A stretch of 64,000 nt of DNA from JAAURB01 sp049649525 (GTDB lineage: Bacteria; Cyanobacteriota; Cyanobacteriia; Cyanobacteriales; Microcoleaceae). Where the stretch lies: assembly GCA_049649525.1 (NCBI GenBank), contig JBARZE010000010.1, forward strand, positions 1 through 64,000. The letters run 5' to 3'. Below, piece by piece: positions 8,570 to 17,307 of this stretch. The notes below the pieces were generated by a model, which saw only the letters and a program-made list of their open reading frames with translations, ran no database searches and had not been told where the DNA came from. Position numbers and translations under genes: made by a program. Each line of letters starts with the position of its first letter. The stretch's first letter is position 1.

Positions 8570-9856
8570 ATGCAAAAGCTTGTATTATTTCTTACTATCG
8601 GAATTCTGACCTTCTCACTTGGGGGATGTGGCTCAACAGAAGACGTTGACGACAACGAACCGGAGACCATTGAAGAAACGACTCCCGCCGAAACCGAAGA
8701 CGGTGATGAAGTCGAAGACGGTGATGATGACGATGACGATGACGAAGATGATGATGATGACGATGAGCAAAGTCAGTTAGAAGAGTTTAAAGATCCTTTA
8801 GTTGAGGAAAGACAGAAAAATCAAGCTGCTGCAGACGCGGGTCTGATCCAGTCAACCAAAGCCGAAGAACGATTATTACAACTCAAAGGAAGTTCTAATG
8901 GTACACCTGTGGCGACCGCCACAACAGCAAGACCAAACGATCCCTTTAGTGTGCTTCCCCCGTTAGTCGTCCAAGGCACACCGGATCAAGCAGAAGAAGC
9001 CGCAGAGATCACCCGAGCTGCCCAACTGAATGCACGGCAAGTCCCCGACTTACCATCGCTACCTGTCGCCGCAGCCCCTCCAGCCTTTGGAACAAGAGCG
9101 GTTACCGTTGCAAACAATACACCCCCTCAGACAACAACCACAGGTGGTGGTAATCAAACAACCCCAGGTGGTAATCAAACAACCCCAGGTGGTAATCAAA
9201 CAACCACCGGTGGTAATCAAGCAACTGTAGCAACATCCCTACCTCCTGCACAAATTCCAGCTTTGCCTGAACTTCCTGTAGCCCCCGTACCCCCGTCTAC
9301 TGTTGCATCAATTCCCGGCTTACCATCGGTTCCTGGGTTTCCATCGGCTCCGAATGGTTCGTCGGCGGCAGGCAGTCCATCTGCTCCGGGGAGTCCATCG
9401 GAATCTGCTACCCCAGTTGTTCCCACTCCACCTGCACCACCCCCTTTAGAAGTGGCTGCTATTCCACAGTTGCCCGAACTGCCCATCTCAGAAGCTCCCC
9501 AAGCCTGGATCGATCCGAATCCTCCTGTGGCTGATGTCCCCCCTCCTCCACCTTCAACAACCCTAGCTGAAGCCGTCGCTGTTACAGGTGTAGTGCGAAC
9601 AGGAAGTAGCACCCGAGTCATCCTCAAAGCACCCAGAGAAGCAACCAGTCGTTATGTCACAGTCGGACAAACAATTGCTAATGGCCAAGTATTAGTGAAG
9701 CGGGTTAAATTTAGTCAGGGAAGTGACCCAATTGTGATTTTTGAGCAAAATGGGGTCGAGGTAGCCGTTGAAGTCGGTTCAGTACCTCAAACAGAGGAAG
9801 AACTAAATAATATGGTTCCACCCCCACCCTCGATTAACGCTTTCAATCAAGTGTGA
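8570..9856 (+). CDS. Acidic and proline-rich lipoprotein
   Basis: The 428-residue protein has a lipoprotein signal with lipobox LGGC (Cys20). Residues about 25-68 are extremely acidic, with long Asp/Glu runs. The middle (about 120-330) is low-complexity Pro/Ala/Ser with three to four GGNQTTP repeats. The C-terminal 80 residues form a compact region (GVVRTGSSTRVILKAP to VEVAVEVGS) that resembles the PilP/GspC-type beta fold seen in pilus and secretion proteins; that resemblance is weak inference. It probably sits in the outer membrane or periplasm. The next gene, 56 bp downstream on the same strand, is also exported, so a shared unit is plausible. Function is unknown. Confidence 0.75.
   Translation: MQKLVLFLTIGILTFSLGGCGSTEDVDDNEPETIEETTPAETEDGDEVEDGDDDDDDDEDDDDDDEQSQLEEFKDPLVEERQKNQAAADAGLIQSTKAEERLLQLKGSSNGTPVATATTARPNDPFSVLPPLVVQGTPDQAEEAAEITRAAQLNARQVPDLPSLPVAAAPPAFGTRAVTVANNTPPQTTTTGGGNQTTPGGNQTTPGGNQTTTGGNQATVATSLPPAQIPALPELPVAPVPPSTVASIPGLPSVPGFPSAPNGSSAAGSPSAPGSPSESATPVVPTPPAPPPLEVAAIPQLPELPISEAPQAWIDPNPPVADVPPPPPSTTLAEAVAVTGVVRTGSSTRVILKAPREATSRYVTVGQTIANGQVLVKRVKFSQGSDPIVIFEQNGVEVAVEVGSVPQTEEELNNMVPPPPSINAFNQV
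9130..9225 (+). repeat. Short tandem repeat in lipoprotein gene
   Basis: Units of about 21 bp such as GGTGGTAATCAAACAACCCC are repeated four to five times and encode GGNQTTP. The copies are almost identical, which points to recent expansion. Confidence 0.75.
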
Positions 9857-9912
9857 GCTGGGTACAATGTAAAGTGATATCAACTTCAATTGAGCAATTT
9901 TAATAATCAATC

Positions 9913-10653
9913 ATGCTTTGTTATCGTCGAAAACTTGGCATCTTAACCGTATTAGTTTCAGGTATCGCTAGCCTGAGCATACTGCCTTATGCGTCCCGTA
10001 CCCTAGCACAAGAAGGTGATCCGCCGCCCATCTGCGAAGGAAGCCCACCAAACGGTCAGGTGAAATGTAATTATGGCAGCGGCTCTAGAGCCGGGGATAA
10101 CTACCAAGGCGGTTTTCAAAATGGTCGCCCCGAAGGTCAAGGGGTTTATGTTTACGCCAATGGCGATCGCTATGAAGGACAGTTTCGTAACGGTCTTCCC
10201 AATGGTCAAGGGGTATTTATTTTTGCCGATGACTCCCGTATTGTTGGGGTGTTCAACCAGGGCAATATTACCCAAGGGACTGTGATTTTTCCCGATGGAA
10301 ATCGTTACGTTGGGGAATTTAAAATCGTCACCGATATTGGCAGTGGAGCCACCAGTAGTCAGCCTCATGGCTCGGGGGAATTTATTTATGCCAATGGCGA
10401 CCGCTTTAGTGGCGAATTTTTTGCCGGACAGCCTTTCGGTGATGGGACATTTACACGGGAAAATGGCACTCGCTGCCAAGGAGAATTTTATAACCAAAAC
10501 CTAGATGGTAAAGGTAGTTGTAGTTTCCCCGATGGCTCTCGCTATCAAGGAGAATTTCGCGGCGGTATTCCCCATGGCCCCGGAACTTTAATTGATGCCA
10601 GTGGTAAACGTTTTCCGGGTACATTTCGAGCAGGCGAACTGATCGATAGTTAA
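9913..10653 (+). CDS. Secreted MORN-repeat protein
   Basis: The 246-residue product has a signal peptide (about 1-33, ending ASRTLAQ) followed by MORN repeats with the pattern YxGxFxxGxxxGxGxxxxxxGxR, such as YEGQFRNGLPNGQGVF and YQGEFRGGIPHGPGTL. I count about seven to eight units between residues 58 and 240, some degenerate (RIVGVFNQGN). MORN repeats bind lipid or protein surfaces. An exported MORN protein next to a lipoprotein suggests a cell-envelope role, but no specific function can be read. Confidence 0.85.
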   Translation: MLCYRRKLGILTVLVSGIASLSILPYASRTLAQEGDPPPICEGSPPNGQVKCNYGSGSRAGDNYQGGFQNGRPEGQGVYVYANGDRYEGQFRNGLPNGQGVFIFADDSRIVGVFNQGNITQGTVIFPDGNRYVGEFKIVTDIGSGATSSQPHGSGEFIYANGDRFSGEFFAGQPFGDGTFTRENGTRCQGEFYNQNLDGKGSCSFPDGSRYQGEFRGGIPHGPGTLIDASGKRFPGTFRAGELIDS

Positions 10654-10791
10654 TCATTTGTTATTTGTCATTGTTGTTGCTCATGGGTCTGGCGTTTGTG
10701 GAGCTGAAAATTTGATAGCGCCATCGCCTTTGTTGCTGAACTGATAACAGATGACAAATAACGAATTACAACTTATAAAGGGTCATCATCA

Positions 10792-11418
10792 ATGACAACA
10801 ACTGCAACAAACACCTCATCTTTGTTTGACTTTGTTCCTGATGCGAATTGGGATCAAGAATTATTGAGTCAATTAAGTTTTTTACCCGGCTTGCAAGAAA
10901 TCTTGACAGTTCGGCAAGTTCATGCATTAGAACACGCTACAGTTTGGGTATTGAGTGAGGCAGTCGGTTCGGGTCATCTCTCTATTAACCCAGACACCTT
11001 AGGTGGAATGTCAACTGAGTCTGGGTTCTATTTATATGGGCCCGTCAATATCACTCAACTCCGGCAAGCGGTGCAAATTGCATTAACCAGACTGACACAG
11101 GGAGAATGGAATTTAGCAGTTCATCCCCGCTGTGGTACGAATTTGTCTGTCGGTATGTTATTAACCGGTGGACTGGCTCTGGGGATTAACTTTTTATTAC
11201 CCAAAGGCCCCATTGAACAACTGTTAGGCATTGGTATAGCAACAACCGCCGCTACTCAACTGGCACCTGATGTCGGAAGTCTAACGCAACGATATTTGAC
11301 GACTGCTATTCCCTTTAATATTCAAGTCGATCAAGTTTCCGTCAAGTCAGATATGTGGGGACGTTCAGCCCATTTTGTTCAGGTGAGCTGGGTTGAGGAC
11401 GCAACAAAACTTAAATAG
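10792..11418 (+). CDS. DUF6391 family protein
   Basis: The 208-residue product contains LTVRQVHALEHATVWVL near residue 40 and HPRCGTNLSVGMLLTGGLALGI near 120, which I associate with the cyanobacterial DUF6391 family. The conserved HALEHAT and HPRCGTN motifs carry histidines and a cysteine that might bind metal. The central hydrophobic region (about 122-165) could form one or two membrane segments. It lies about 90 bp upstream of psaE but its function is unknown. Confidence 0.7.
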   Translation: MTTTATNTSSLFDFVPDANWDQELLSQLSFLPGLQEILTVRQVHALEHATVWVLSEAVGSGHLSINPDTLGGMSTESGFYLYGPVNITQLRQAVQIALTRLTQGEWNLAVHPRCGTNLSVGMLLTGGLALGINFLLPKGPIEQLLGIGIATTAATQLAPDVGSLTQRYLTTAIPFNIQVDQVSVKSDMWGRSAHFVQVSWVEDATKLK

Positions 11419-11506
11419 TAAACTGCACCGAAAATACCTATCGGGTAGTACTCTAGGCAATACAAGTGCTAATGCTGTTTTTTAATCTCAAAAGGAAAAA
11501 AAACCC

Positions 11507-11737
11507 ATGGTTCAACGTGGTTCTAAAGTTCGTATTCTCCGCAAAGAGTCTTACTGGTATCAGGAAGTCGGAACGGTTGCGTCGGTTGACAAGAGCGGTA
11601 TCCGTTATCCTGTTATCGTTCGGTTTAATAACGTCAATTACAGTGCCTACAGTGGTACAGATGGTGGTGTAAATACCAACAACTTCGCAGAAAACGAAAT
11701 AGTTGAGGTAGAAGCCCCACCCGCTAAGAAAAAGTAA
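11507..11737 (+). CDS. psaE: Photosystem I reaction centre subunit IV
   Basis: PsaE sits on the cytoplasmic face of photosystem I, helps dock ferredoxin and supports cyclic electron flow. The 76-residue SH3-like protein starts MVQRGSKVRILRKESYWY and contains PVIVRFNNVNYS and NNFAENEIVEV, which are diagnostic. The start is the ATG at 11507, preceded by an A-rich AAAAGGAAAA stretch that can serve as ribosome binding site. It identifies the organism as an oxygenic phototroph. Confidence 0.98.
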   Translation: MVQRGSKVRILRKESYWYQEVGTVASVDKSGIRYPVIVRFNNVNYSAYSGTDGGVNTNNFAENEIVEVEAPPAKKK

Positions 11738-11830
11738 ACTAACACAATATCGCGGTTAGGCTGTTATCCCGGCATCGCCGGAAAAACTATTCATGTTCAT
11801 GCTAGTCTTGCAATACTTTTAACACAGCCA

Positions 11831-12682
11831 ATGCCCGAATTGCCAGAGGTCGAAACAGTCAGACTAGGTCTCAACAATGTGACCTTACATCAAATTTGTG
11901 TGGGTGGGGATATATTGCTAGAACGCACTATTGCTCACCCACTTTCTGCGACCGATTTTTTACAAGGACTAAAAACAACTCAAATTCAACAATGGCATCG
12001 ACGCGGAAAATACCTGTTAGCCGAGTTAAATTCCCCTTCAAACGTCGCTGGTGGATGGTTAGGGGTTCACCTACGGATGACAGGACAATTGCTGTGGGTG
12101 AGTCAAAATGAACCGCTCCAGAAACATACAAGAGTTAGATTATTTTTTCCCGAGCAGCAAGAACTACGATTTGTCGATCAACGCACGTTTGGTAAGATGT
12201 GGTGGGTAGAACCGCCCTTAGAAGCATCTGACATCATCACAGGCTTACAGAAACTCGGGCCAGAACCCTTTTCAACAGAATTCTCTGTTTCGTACTTTCA
12301 AGCGAAATTACAACGCCGTCAACGACCCATTAAAAATGCATTATTAGATCAAAGTATTGTCGCCGGAGTCGGGAATATTTACGCCGATGAAGCCTTATTC
12401 CTCAGTCACATTCGACCGACAACTTTCTGTAGCAGCTTAACAACGCCTCAAATTGAACAACTGCGTGAGTCTCTTATTCAAGTATTGCAAGATGCTATTA
12501 CTGCTGGCGGTAGTACTATTCGTAACTTTTTGAGTGTGTCGGGTACAAATGGTAATTATGCCGCTAATGCTTGGGTTTATAACCGCACAGGAGATCCTTG
12601 TCGAGTTTGTCAGACTCCTATTCAACGTATGAAACTAGCCGGACGTTCGGCTCATTTTTGTCCCGAGTGTCAACCCCATTAA
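11831..12682 (+). CDS. mutM: Formamidopyrimidine-DNA glycosylase
   Basis: This base-excision repair enzyme removes 8-oxoguanine and formamidopyrimidines and nicks the strand. The 283-residue protein starts MPELPEVETVRLGL, with the catalytic Pro2 and Glu3 after Met removal. The helix-two-turn-helix is near DQSIVAGVGNIYADE, and a C-terminal zinc finger has Cys257, Cys260, Cys277 and Cys280 with the DNA-contacting Arg272. It sits 93 bp after psaE; in cyanobacteria psaE and mutM are often neighbours. A second copy of its last 95 bp occurs at 13668-13764. Confidence 0.97.
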   Translation: MPELPEVETVRLGLNNVTLHQICVGGDILLERTIAHPLSATDFLQGLKTTQIQQWHRRGKYLLAELNSPSNVAGGWLGVHLRMTGQLLWVSQNEPLQKHTRVRLFFPEQQELRFVDQRTFGKMWWVEPPLEASDIITGLQKLGPEPFSTEFSVSYFQAKLQRRQRPIKNALLDQSIVAGVGNIYADEALFLSHIRPTTFCSSLTTPQIEQLRESLIQVLQDAITAGGSTIRNFLSVSGTNGNYAANAWVYNRTGDPCRVCQTPIQRMKLAGRSAHFCPECQPH

Positions 12683-12690
12683 ATCATGAA

Positions 12691-13110
12691 TCAACATTTG
12701 GTTTCAAGCTGCCGATAAACCATAACAGAATAGACGATAAATAAAGGCTGGCATAGAAAAACTACAATTATTCTGGCTATTTCAGAATATGATGCTACCG
12801 CATAAAATCAACTCAACATTAAAACAATTCCCATCGTTAAGAATGGAAATATTCTGATTTTATTATTTTTAGTCAGTTTTAAGGTTTGAATAAAGCTATC
12901 TTCAGCACCCCGATTTTCAATCACGATAAAATGAGGTATTGTTAGAAGTTTTCTATTGTAAAAAATTAGCAATAAACCTGTAACAACGCTCGGAATTGTT
13001 AGAAATAAATAACCGGGGTTCCCTCAGCTGAATTTTAGTAGTATTCTCATCAATAAAGACGATAAAAAGGCTATTATATTTTTTAACGTAAAGTTGAGTG
13101 GTATGTCAAT
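12691..13110 (-). pseudogene. Remnant of a multi-pass membrane protein gene
   Basis: Reading the minus strand from about 13110 gives a membrane-protein-like frame broken by in-frame stops: one just before GNPGYLFLTIPSVVTGLLLI and one after FPFLTMGIVLMLS (TGA at 12808-12810). The same frame then continues as ARIIVVFLCQPLFIVYSVM to a final stop at 12691. The segment VIENRGAEDSFIQTLKLTKN resembles the inter-helix motif (ENxGxxxSxxxSWxLTKGN) of DUF975-like membrane proteins. The beginning cannot be found. It is dead, and no intact copy is in the window. Confidence 0.6.
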
Positions 13111-13393
13111 AAATAAAAACAATAAAAAGGCTAAAAAAGTGTTTACGGAAACTATCAAAAGTACTATATTCTGTCATCCTATACATCTTAAAAAACTTTT
13201 CAACCTTCTTTTCTAGGGATTAAAAAGATTGTCTCTTCTTTCCTCTAAATCGTTATAATTATATGAAATTAATACCCCTTGTATATAAGCATAAATAAAC
13301 AGTATACCTATAATTTTAAGTAAAGTCGTGCCGAATATTGGAGGCATAAAAATAAATAGCAGGTAAAGCAGTAATACAGTCTCTCAATACTTG

Positions 13394-13670
13394 TTTAGGT
13401 TTTAATAAAGAGTCAGCCATATTCTTTTATAAAATTGTCAAAAATTTATTTAGATTTAATTATATTGAGAGCAGATAGGGTTGACAAACCACTCACGATA
13501 CGTGTATTATGAGGATTGGGCGTAGTCATCAACCTGAATATACTCTTGACTATATAGTCATCCTGTTCTCTCAATCGGTAAGTTTGTGATATTAATCGCG
13601 ATTAGCCTGCAAATATGGCACTTTGATCTCCAGATGCAACTTAAGACTATTTTTAGAATTAACTCCTCAC
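13394..13670. repeat. Direct repeat R1, copy of the transketolase-like gene's promoter region
   Basis: About 277 bp closely match 14948-15224. Both copies include GGGTTGACA, a 18-base spacer and TATTATGAGG, then CTTGACTATATAGTCAT and CTCAATCGGTAAGTTTGTGATATTAAT. R1 ends in CTCCTCAC and passes directly into the stray mutM fragment with CAC shared at the junction. Confidence 0.9.
13481..13510 (+). promoter_or_regulatory. Duplicated sigma70-type promoter in R1
   Basis: TTGACA at 13481-13486 and TATTAT at 13505-13510 are separated by 18 bases. It is the twin of the promoter at 15035-15064. Here it points at the mutM fragment and the broken Rpn gene. Confidence 0.65.
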
Positions 13671-13764
13671 AGGATCTCCTTGTCGAGTTTGTCAGACTTC
13701 TATTCAGCGCCTCAAACTAGCAGGACGTTCAGCTCATTACTGTCCTCAGTGTCAACCGGAATAA
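13668..13764 (+). pseudogene. Duplicated 3' end of mutM
   Basis: The frame reads GSPCRVCQTSIQRLKLAGRS, then AHYCPQCQPE and a stop, matching the last 30 residues of MutM, including all four zinc cysteines and the arginine. DNA identity is roughly 85 percent by eye. There is no start and nothing of the catalytic N-terminus. It lies directly after R1, so it marks a duplication junction and is not a functional glycosylase. Confidence 0.9.
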
Positions 13765-14043
13765 TTAGATAAATTGCTGATATAATATTAACGACATTAC
13801 TTATAAAAAAAGAAATGTATTGCGATCGCACCCAAGTAAATATTAATATAAAATTGCAGTATTATTGAGTTGACGAACTATATGAAAAGCGATTAATTTT
13901 ATCCTTGAAAGACGCTAGGGAGACAGCATCAATATAAAATATCACTGGAGTAATCAGTCTGAATTCCTAATTTATAATGCATAATTTCTATTTTATATTT
14001 CCTGTTTCAACTGATTAAAATAGCTTGAGGTATGGTAAAAACA

Positions 14044-14926
14044 ATGAGATTTATCAATCCCAAAACAGATTACGCTTTTAAAAAGATATTCGGTTCGGCT
14101 GAAAGTAAAAATATTTTAATTAGTTTTCGTGGCGGCTTTGGTCTATGATGGGAATTCTACCATTGAAGATTTAGAAATTATCGATCCGAATTTACCGCCA
14201 AAACTCGAAGGTTTGAAAGATACTTATCTCGATGTTAAAGCAAAACTCAATAACGGCACAATAGTCATTATCGAAATGCAGGTATTAAATGTACAATCTT
14301 TCGGGAAACGAGTACTATTTAATGCCGCTAAAACTTACGCTTTTCAACTACAACGGGGTCAAGGATATCGATACTTAAAACCTGTGATCGCTTTAACCAT
14401 TACGGATTTTGAAATGTTTCCCGGACACAATTCCCTTATTTCTCGGTTTGTTTATCGCGAAAAAAACGAAGGCTGGTATTATCCAGAGAATGAAATGGAA
14501 TTAGTATTTGTCGAATTACCGAAATTTACGAAAGAATTAAATCAGTTAGAAACTTTAGCAGATAAATGGATTTATTTTATGAAATATGCGCGCTCATTGA
14601 CATCTGTACCCGAAAAGTTCGATGATATTCCCGAACTCAGCCACGCTTTTGAAATTGCCAATACTGCCGACTTAACCCCAGAAGAATTAGAAGATTTAGA
14701 ACGCCGAGAAATGTTTATTTACGATCAGCAAGGTGCAATTGCGCTCGGACGAGAAGAAGGACTTCAACAAGGAATAGAACAAGAAAAACGTAATATTGCT
14801 CGTAACTTATTGGGTCAACTCAATGATGAAGCAATTGCACAAATTACAGGATTAAGTTTAGAAGCGATCGGGTCGCGTGGCGTTAGCCGTATCGCCGCCT
14901 TGCGTCAAGCAGCCAATAATGATTAA
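14044..14926 (+). pseudogene. Rpn/PD-(D/E)XK nuclease family gene, frameshifted near the 5' end
   Basis: The family (Rpn, or PD-(D/E)XK transposase family) starts with MRFINPKTDYAFKKIFGS, found here from ATG 14044. That frame stops at 14146. The rest of the protein is read one frame over, from about 14129 (GTG), as ALVYDGNSTIEDLEI onward. One extra base around 14127-14134 explains both. The catalytic core LDVKAKLNNGTIVIIEMQ (D, E, Q) is intact, so a 265-residue product from the GTG might still fold. The C-terminus GSRGVSRIAALRQ is encoded by a repeat-like stretch (GGCGTTAGCC). It lies between the direct repeats R1 and R2. Confidence 0.75.
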
Positions 14927-14947
14927 CTATGATCAACAGGGAACATT

Positions 14948-15224
14948 TTTGGGTTTCAATAAATAGTCAGCCATATTCTTTTATAAAATTGTCAAAAATT
15001 TATTTAGACTTAATGGTATTGAGAGCAGATAGGGTTGACAAGCCACTCACGATACGTGTATTATGAGGATGGGGCGTAGGCATCAACCTGAATATACTCT
15101 TGACTATATAGTCATTTTTTCTCCTCAATCGGTAAGTTTGTGATATTAATCATGATTGGGGTGCAAAGATGGCGCTTTCGTCGTAGGATGCAACTTAAGA
15201 CTATTTTTAGAATTGACTCCTCAC
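14948..15224. repeat. Direct repeat R2, upstream region of transketolase-like gene
   Basis: This is the second copy of R1 (13394-13670), about 90 percent identical by eye. It is the native-looking copy because it leads into the coding sequence at 15270. R1 and R2 bracket the mutM fragment and the Rpn gene. Confidence 0.9.
15035..15064 (+). promoter_or_regulatory. Sigma70-type promoter of the transketolase-like gene
   Basis: A perfect TTGACA (15035-15040) and TATTAT (15059-15064) are separated by 18 bases. The start codon is about 200 bases downstream, giving a long 5' leader that includes the imperfect palindrome GACTATATAGTC. Confidence 0.7.
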
Positions 15225-15269
15225 TCTTGATGGGTCTGTTTGTAACTTAATACTGCAATTAATTTAACT

Positions 15270-17189
15270 ATGACAACAGCCACAGCCAAGGCCACATTTC
15301 CCATCGATCTCGGCGCTTACAAGCGGTTGAAATTAGACCCCAGCAACCCCACCTTAACCGACCAACAGCGGGAAGCCTTAAAAGCCAATATTCAACTCTG
15401 CCGCGATACTATTGTATTCTTTACCGCAACAGGCGCAGCCCACGGCGTAGGGGGACATACAGGTGGCCCTTATGATACAGTGCCAGAAGTCATGATCCTC
15501 GATGCATTTTTCCGAGGCGCACCCGATAAATTTGTTCCTGTTTTCTTTGATGAAGCCGGACACCGAGTCGGGACTCAATACTTAATGGCGGTATTAAATG
15601 GAGACTTAGAAGCCGAAAAACTCCTCAATTATCGGGTGGGACACGCTCATCTCCCCGGACACCCAGAACTCGGCTTAACGCCTGGGGTAAAATTTAGTTC
15701 TGGTCGTTTAGGTCATATGTGGGGTTTCATCAACGGTGTGGCATTTGCTAACCCCGATAAAGTCGTGGTTTGCCTCGGGTCTGATGGGGCGCAACAAGAA
15801 GGAAATGATGCCGAAGCAGCACGTTTAGCGGTCGCACAAAACCTTAACGTTAAATTGTTTATTGATGACAATGATGTCACTATTGCCGGACACCCAACTG
15901 AGTATTTACCCGGTTATGACCTGCAAAAAACATTATCCGGTCACGGTTTAAGTGTAAATGAAGGAGACGGTGAAGATATTGATGCGCTTTATCGTCGGAT
16001 GTGTGAAGCAGTCACAACAGATGGCCCTATCGCCCTCGTTAACAAACGTCCCATGTGTGTCGGTATCGAAGGCTTAGAAGGCACAACTCACGGACATGAT
16101 GTCATTGCTGTTGACGCGGCGATCGCCTATTTAGAAGCACGGGGACAACAAGCCGCAGCCGACCATCTCAAAGGTATTACTAAACCCAAGCAACCTTACA
16201 CTTATATTGGTGTGAGCGATAAAATGGGGTCTAACCGGAATGTATTCGGGGAAGCGGTCGTCTCCGTTCTTGGTAAAATGAGCGATGCAGAACGGAAAGA
16301 AAAAGTCCTTTGCGTTGATAATGATTTAGAAGGGTCTTGTGGACTACAACACATTCATAAAGCCTACCCTGAGATTTTTGTCAGCGGCGGTATCATGGAA
16401 CGGGGTAACTTCTCAGCAGCGGCTGGGTTTGGCATGGTAGAAGGCAAACAGGGAATTTTTGCCACCTTTGCGGCTTTCTTGGAAATGTGTATTTCTGAGA
16501 TTACCATGGCGCGGTTGAACTTCTCCAACGTGTTATGTCATTTCTCCCACTCCGGTATTGATGACATGGCAGATAATACCTGTCACTTCGGTTTAAATAA
16601 CTTCTTTGCCGATAATGGTTTAGATGATGGTCATGACACCAAGTTATATTTTCCTGCTGATGCCGGACAAATGAAAGCTTGCGTGGAAGCCGTATTCCAT
16701 CAACCCGGACTCCGGTTTATCTTCTCGACTCGTTCAAAAGTTCCCAACTTACTCGATGCAGACGGTAAGGATCTTTATGGTGACGGTTATACCTTTACCC
16801 CCGGAAAAGATGAAATTGTCCGCGAAGGTAGCGCCGGATATATTGTCGCCGTGGGTGATGCGGTTTACCGGGCGTTAGATGCCGTTGAACGGTTAAAACA
16901 AGAGGGTATTGATGTCGGTTTAATTAATAAGTCTACCCTAAATGTAGTCGATGAAGATGCGATCGCCAAAGTAGGTTCATCTCCCTTTGTATTGGTGGTA
17001 GAAGCCTTCAACCGTCGTACAGGCTTAGGCAGTCGGTTTGGGTCTTGGTTACTCGAACGTGGACTAACCCCTAAATATGACTATCTCGGAACCTATCAAG
17101 AAGGTTGCGGTGGTTTATGGGAACAATTCCCTCACCAAGGTCTCGATCCCGATGGTATCATCCACAAGGTTAAACAACTCGTCGGTTAA
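15270..17189 (+). CDS. Transketolase-like thiamine-diphosphate enzyme
   Basis: The 639-residue protein has the transketolase layout. An N-terminal thiamine-binding domain carries GSDGAQQEGND to DDND near residues 168-203, then comes a central pyrimidine domain and a C-terminal transketolase_C domain with VVEAFNRRTGLGSRFG. The N-terminus differs from the classical Calvin-cycle enzyme: the region expected to read SGHPGAPMG reads VGGHTGGPYDTVP. I think it is a separate family often annotated simply as transketolase. The substrate is therefore uncertain, though a two-carbon transfer is likely. It has a strong promoter in R2 and stands alone. Confidence 0.8.
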   Translation: MTTATAKATFPIDLGAYKRLKLDPSNPTLTDQQREALKANIQLCRDTIVFFTATGAAHGVGGHTGGPYDTVPEVMILDAFFRGAPDKFVPVFFDEAGHRVGTQYLMAVLNGDLEAEKLLNYRVGHAHLPGHPELGLTPGVKFSSGRLGHMWGFINGVAFANPDKVVVCLGSDGAQQEGNDAEAARLAVAQNLNVKLFIDDNDVTIAGHPTEYLPGYDLQKTLSGHGLSVNEGDGEDIDALYRRMCEAVTTDGPIALVNKRPMCVGIEGLEGTTHGHDVIAVDAAIAYLEARGQQAAADHLKGITKPKQPYTYIGVSDKMGSNRNVFGEAVVSVLGKMSDAERKEKVLCVDNDLEGSCGLQHIHKAYPEIFVSGGIMERGNFSAAAGFGMVEGKQGIFATFAAFLEMCISEITMARLNFSNVLCHFSHSGIDDMADNTCHFGLNNFFADNGLDDGHDTKLYFPADAGQMKACVEAVFHQPGLRFIFSTRSKVPNLLDADGKDLYGDGYTFTPGKDEIVREGSAGYIVAVGDAVYRALDAVERLKQEGIDVGLINKSTLNVVDEDAIAKVGSSPFVLVVEAFNRRTGLGSRFGSWLLERGLTPKYDYLGTYQEGCGGLWEQFPHQGLDPDGIIHKVKQLVG

Positions 17190-17223
17190 TCTTTGAGGGA
17201 ATAGGCAGTAGATAGTGGTTTCT

Positions 17224-17287
17224 CTCCCTATCTCCCTATCTCCCTATCTCCCTATCTCCCTATCTCCCTATCTCCCTATCTCCCTAT
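17224..17287. repeat. Microsatellite, eight copies of CTCCCTAT
   Basis: Eight exact head-to-tail copies of the octamer CTCCCTAT fill 64 bp between two convergent genes. The following bases contain degenerate copies. It is prone to slippage. Confidence 0.95.
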
Positions 17288-17307
17288 CTCCCCTTCACCC
17301 AGTCTCC

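Noticed and set aside
10003..10497. Long minus-strand frame opposite the MORN gene (and similar frames opposite the lipoprotein at 9217-9627 and the Ycf46 gene at 58068-58688)
   Set aside because: They lie wholly inside well-supported genes, show no family motifs, and arise from codon bias or repeats of the real gene.
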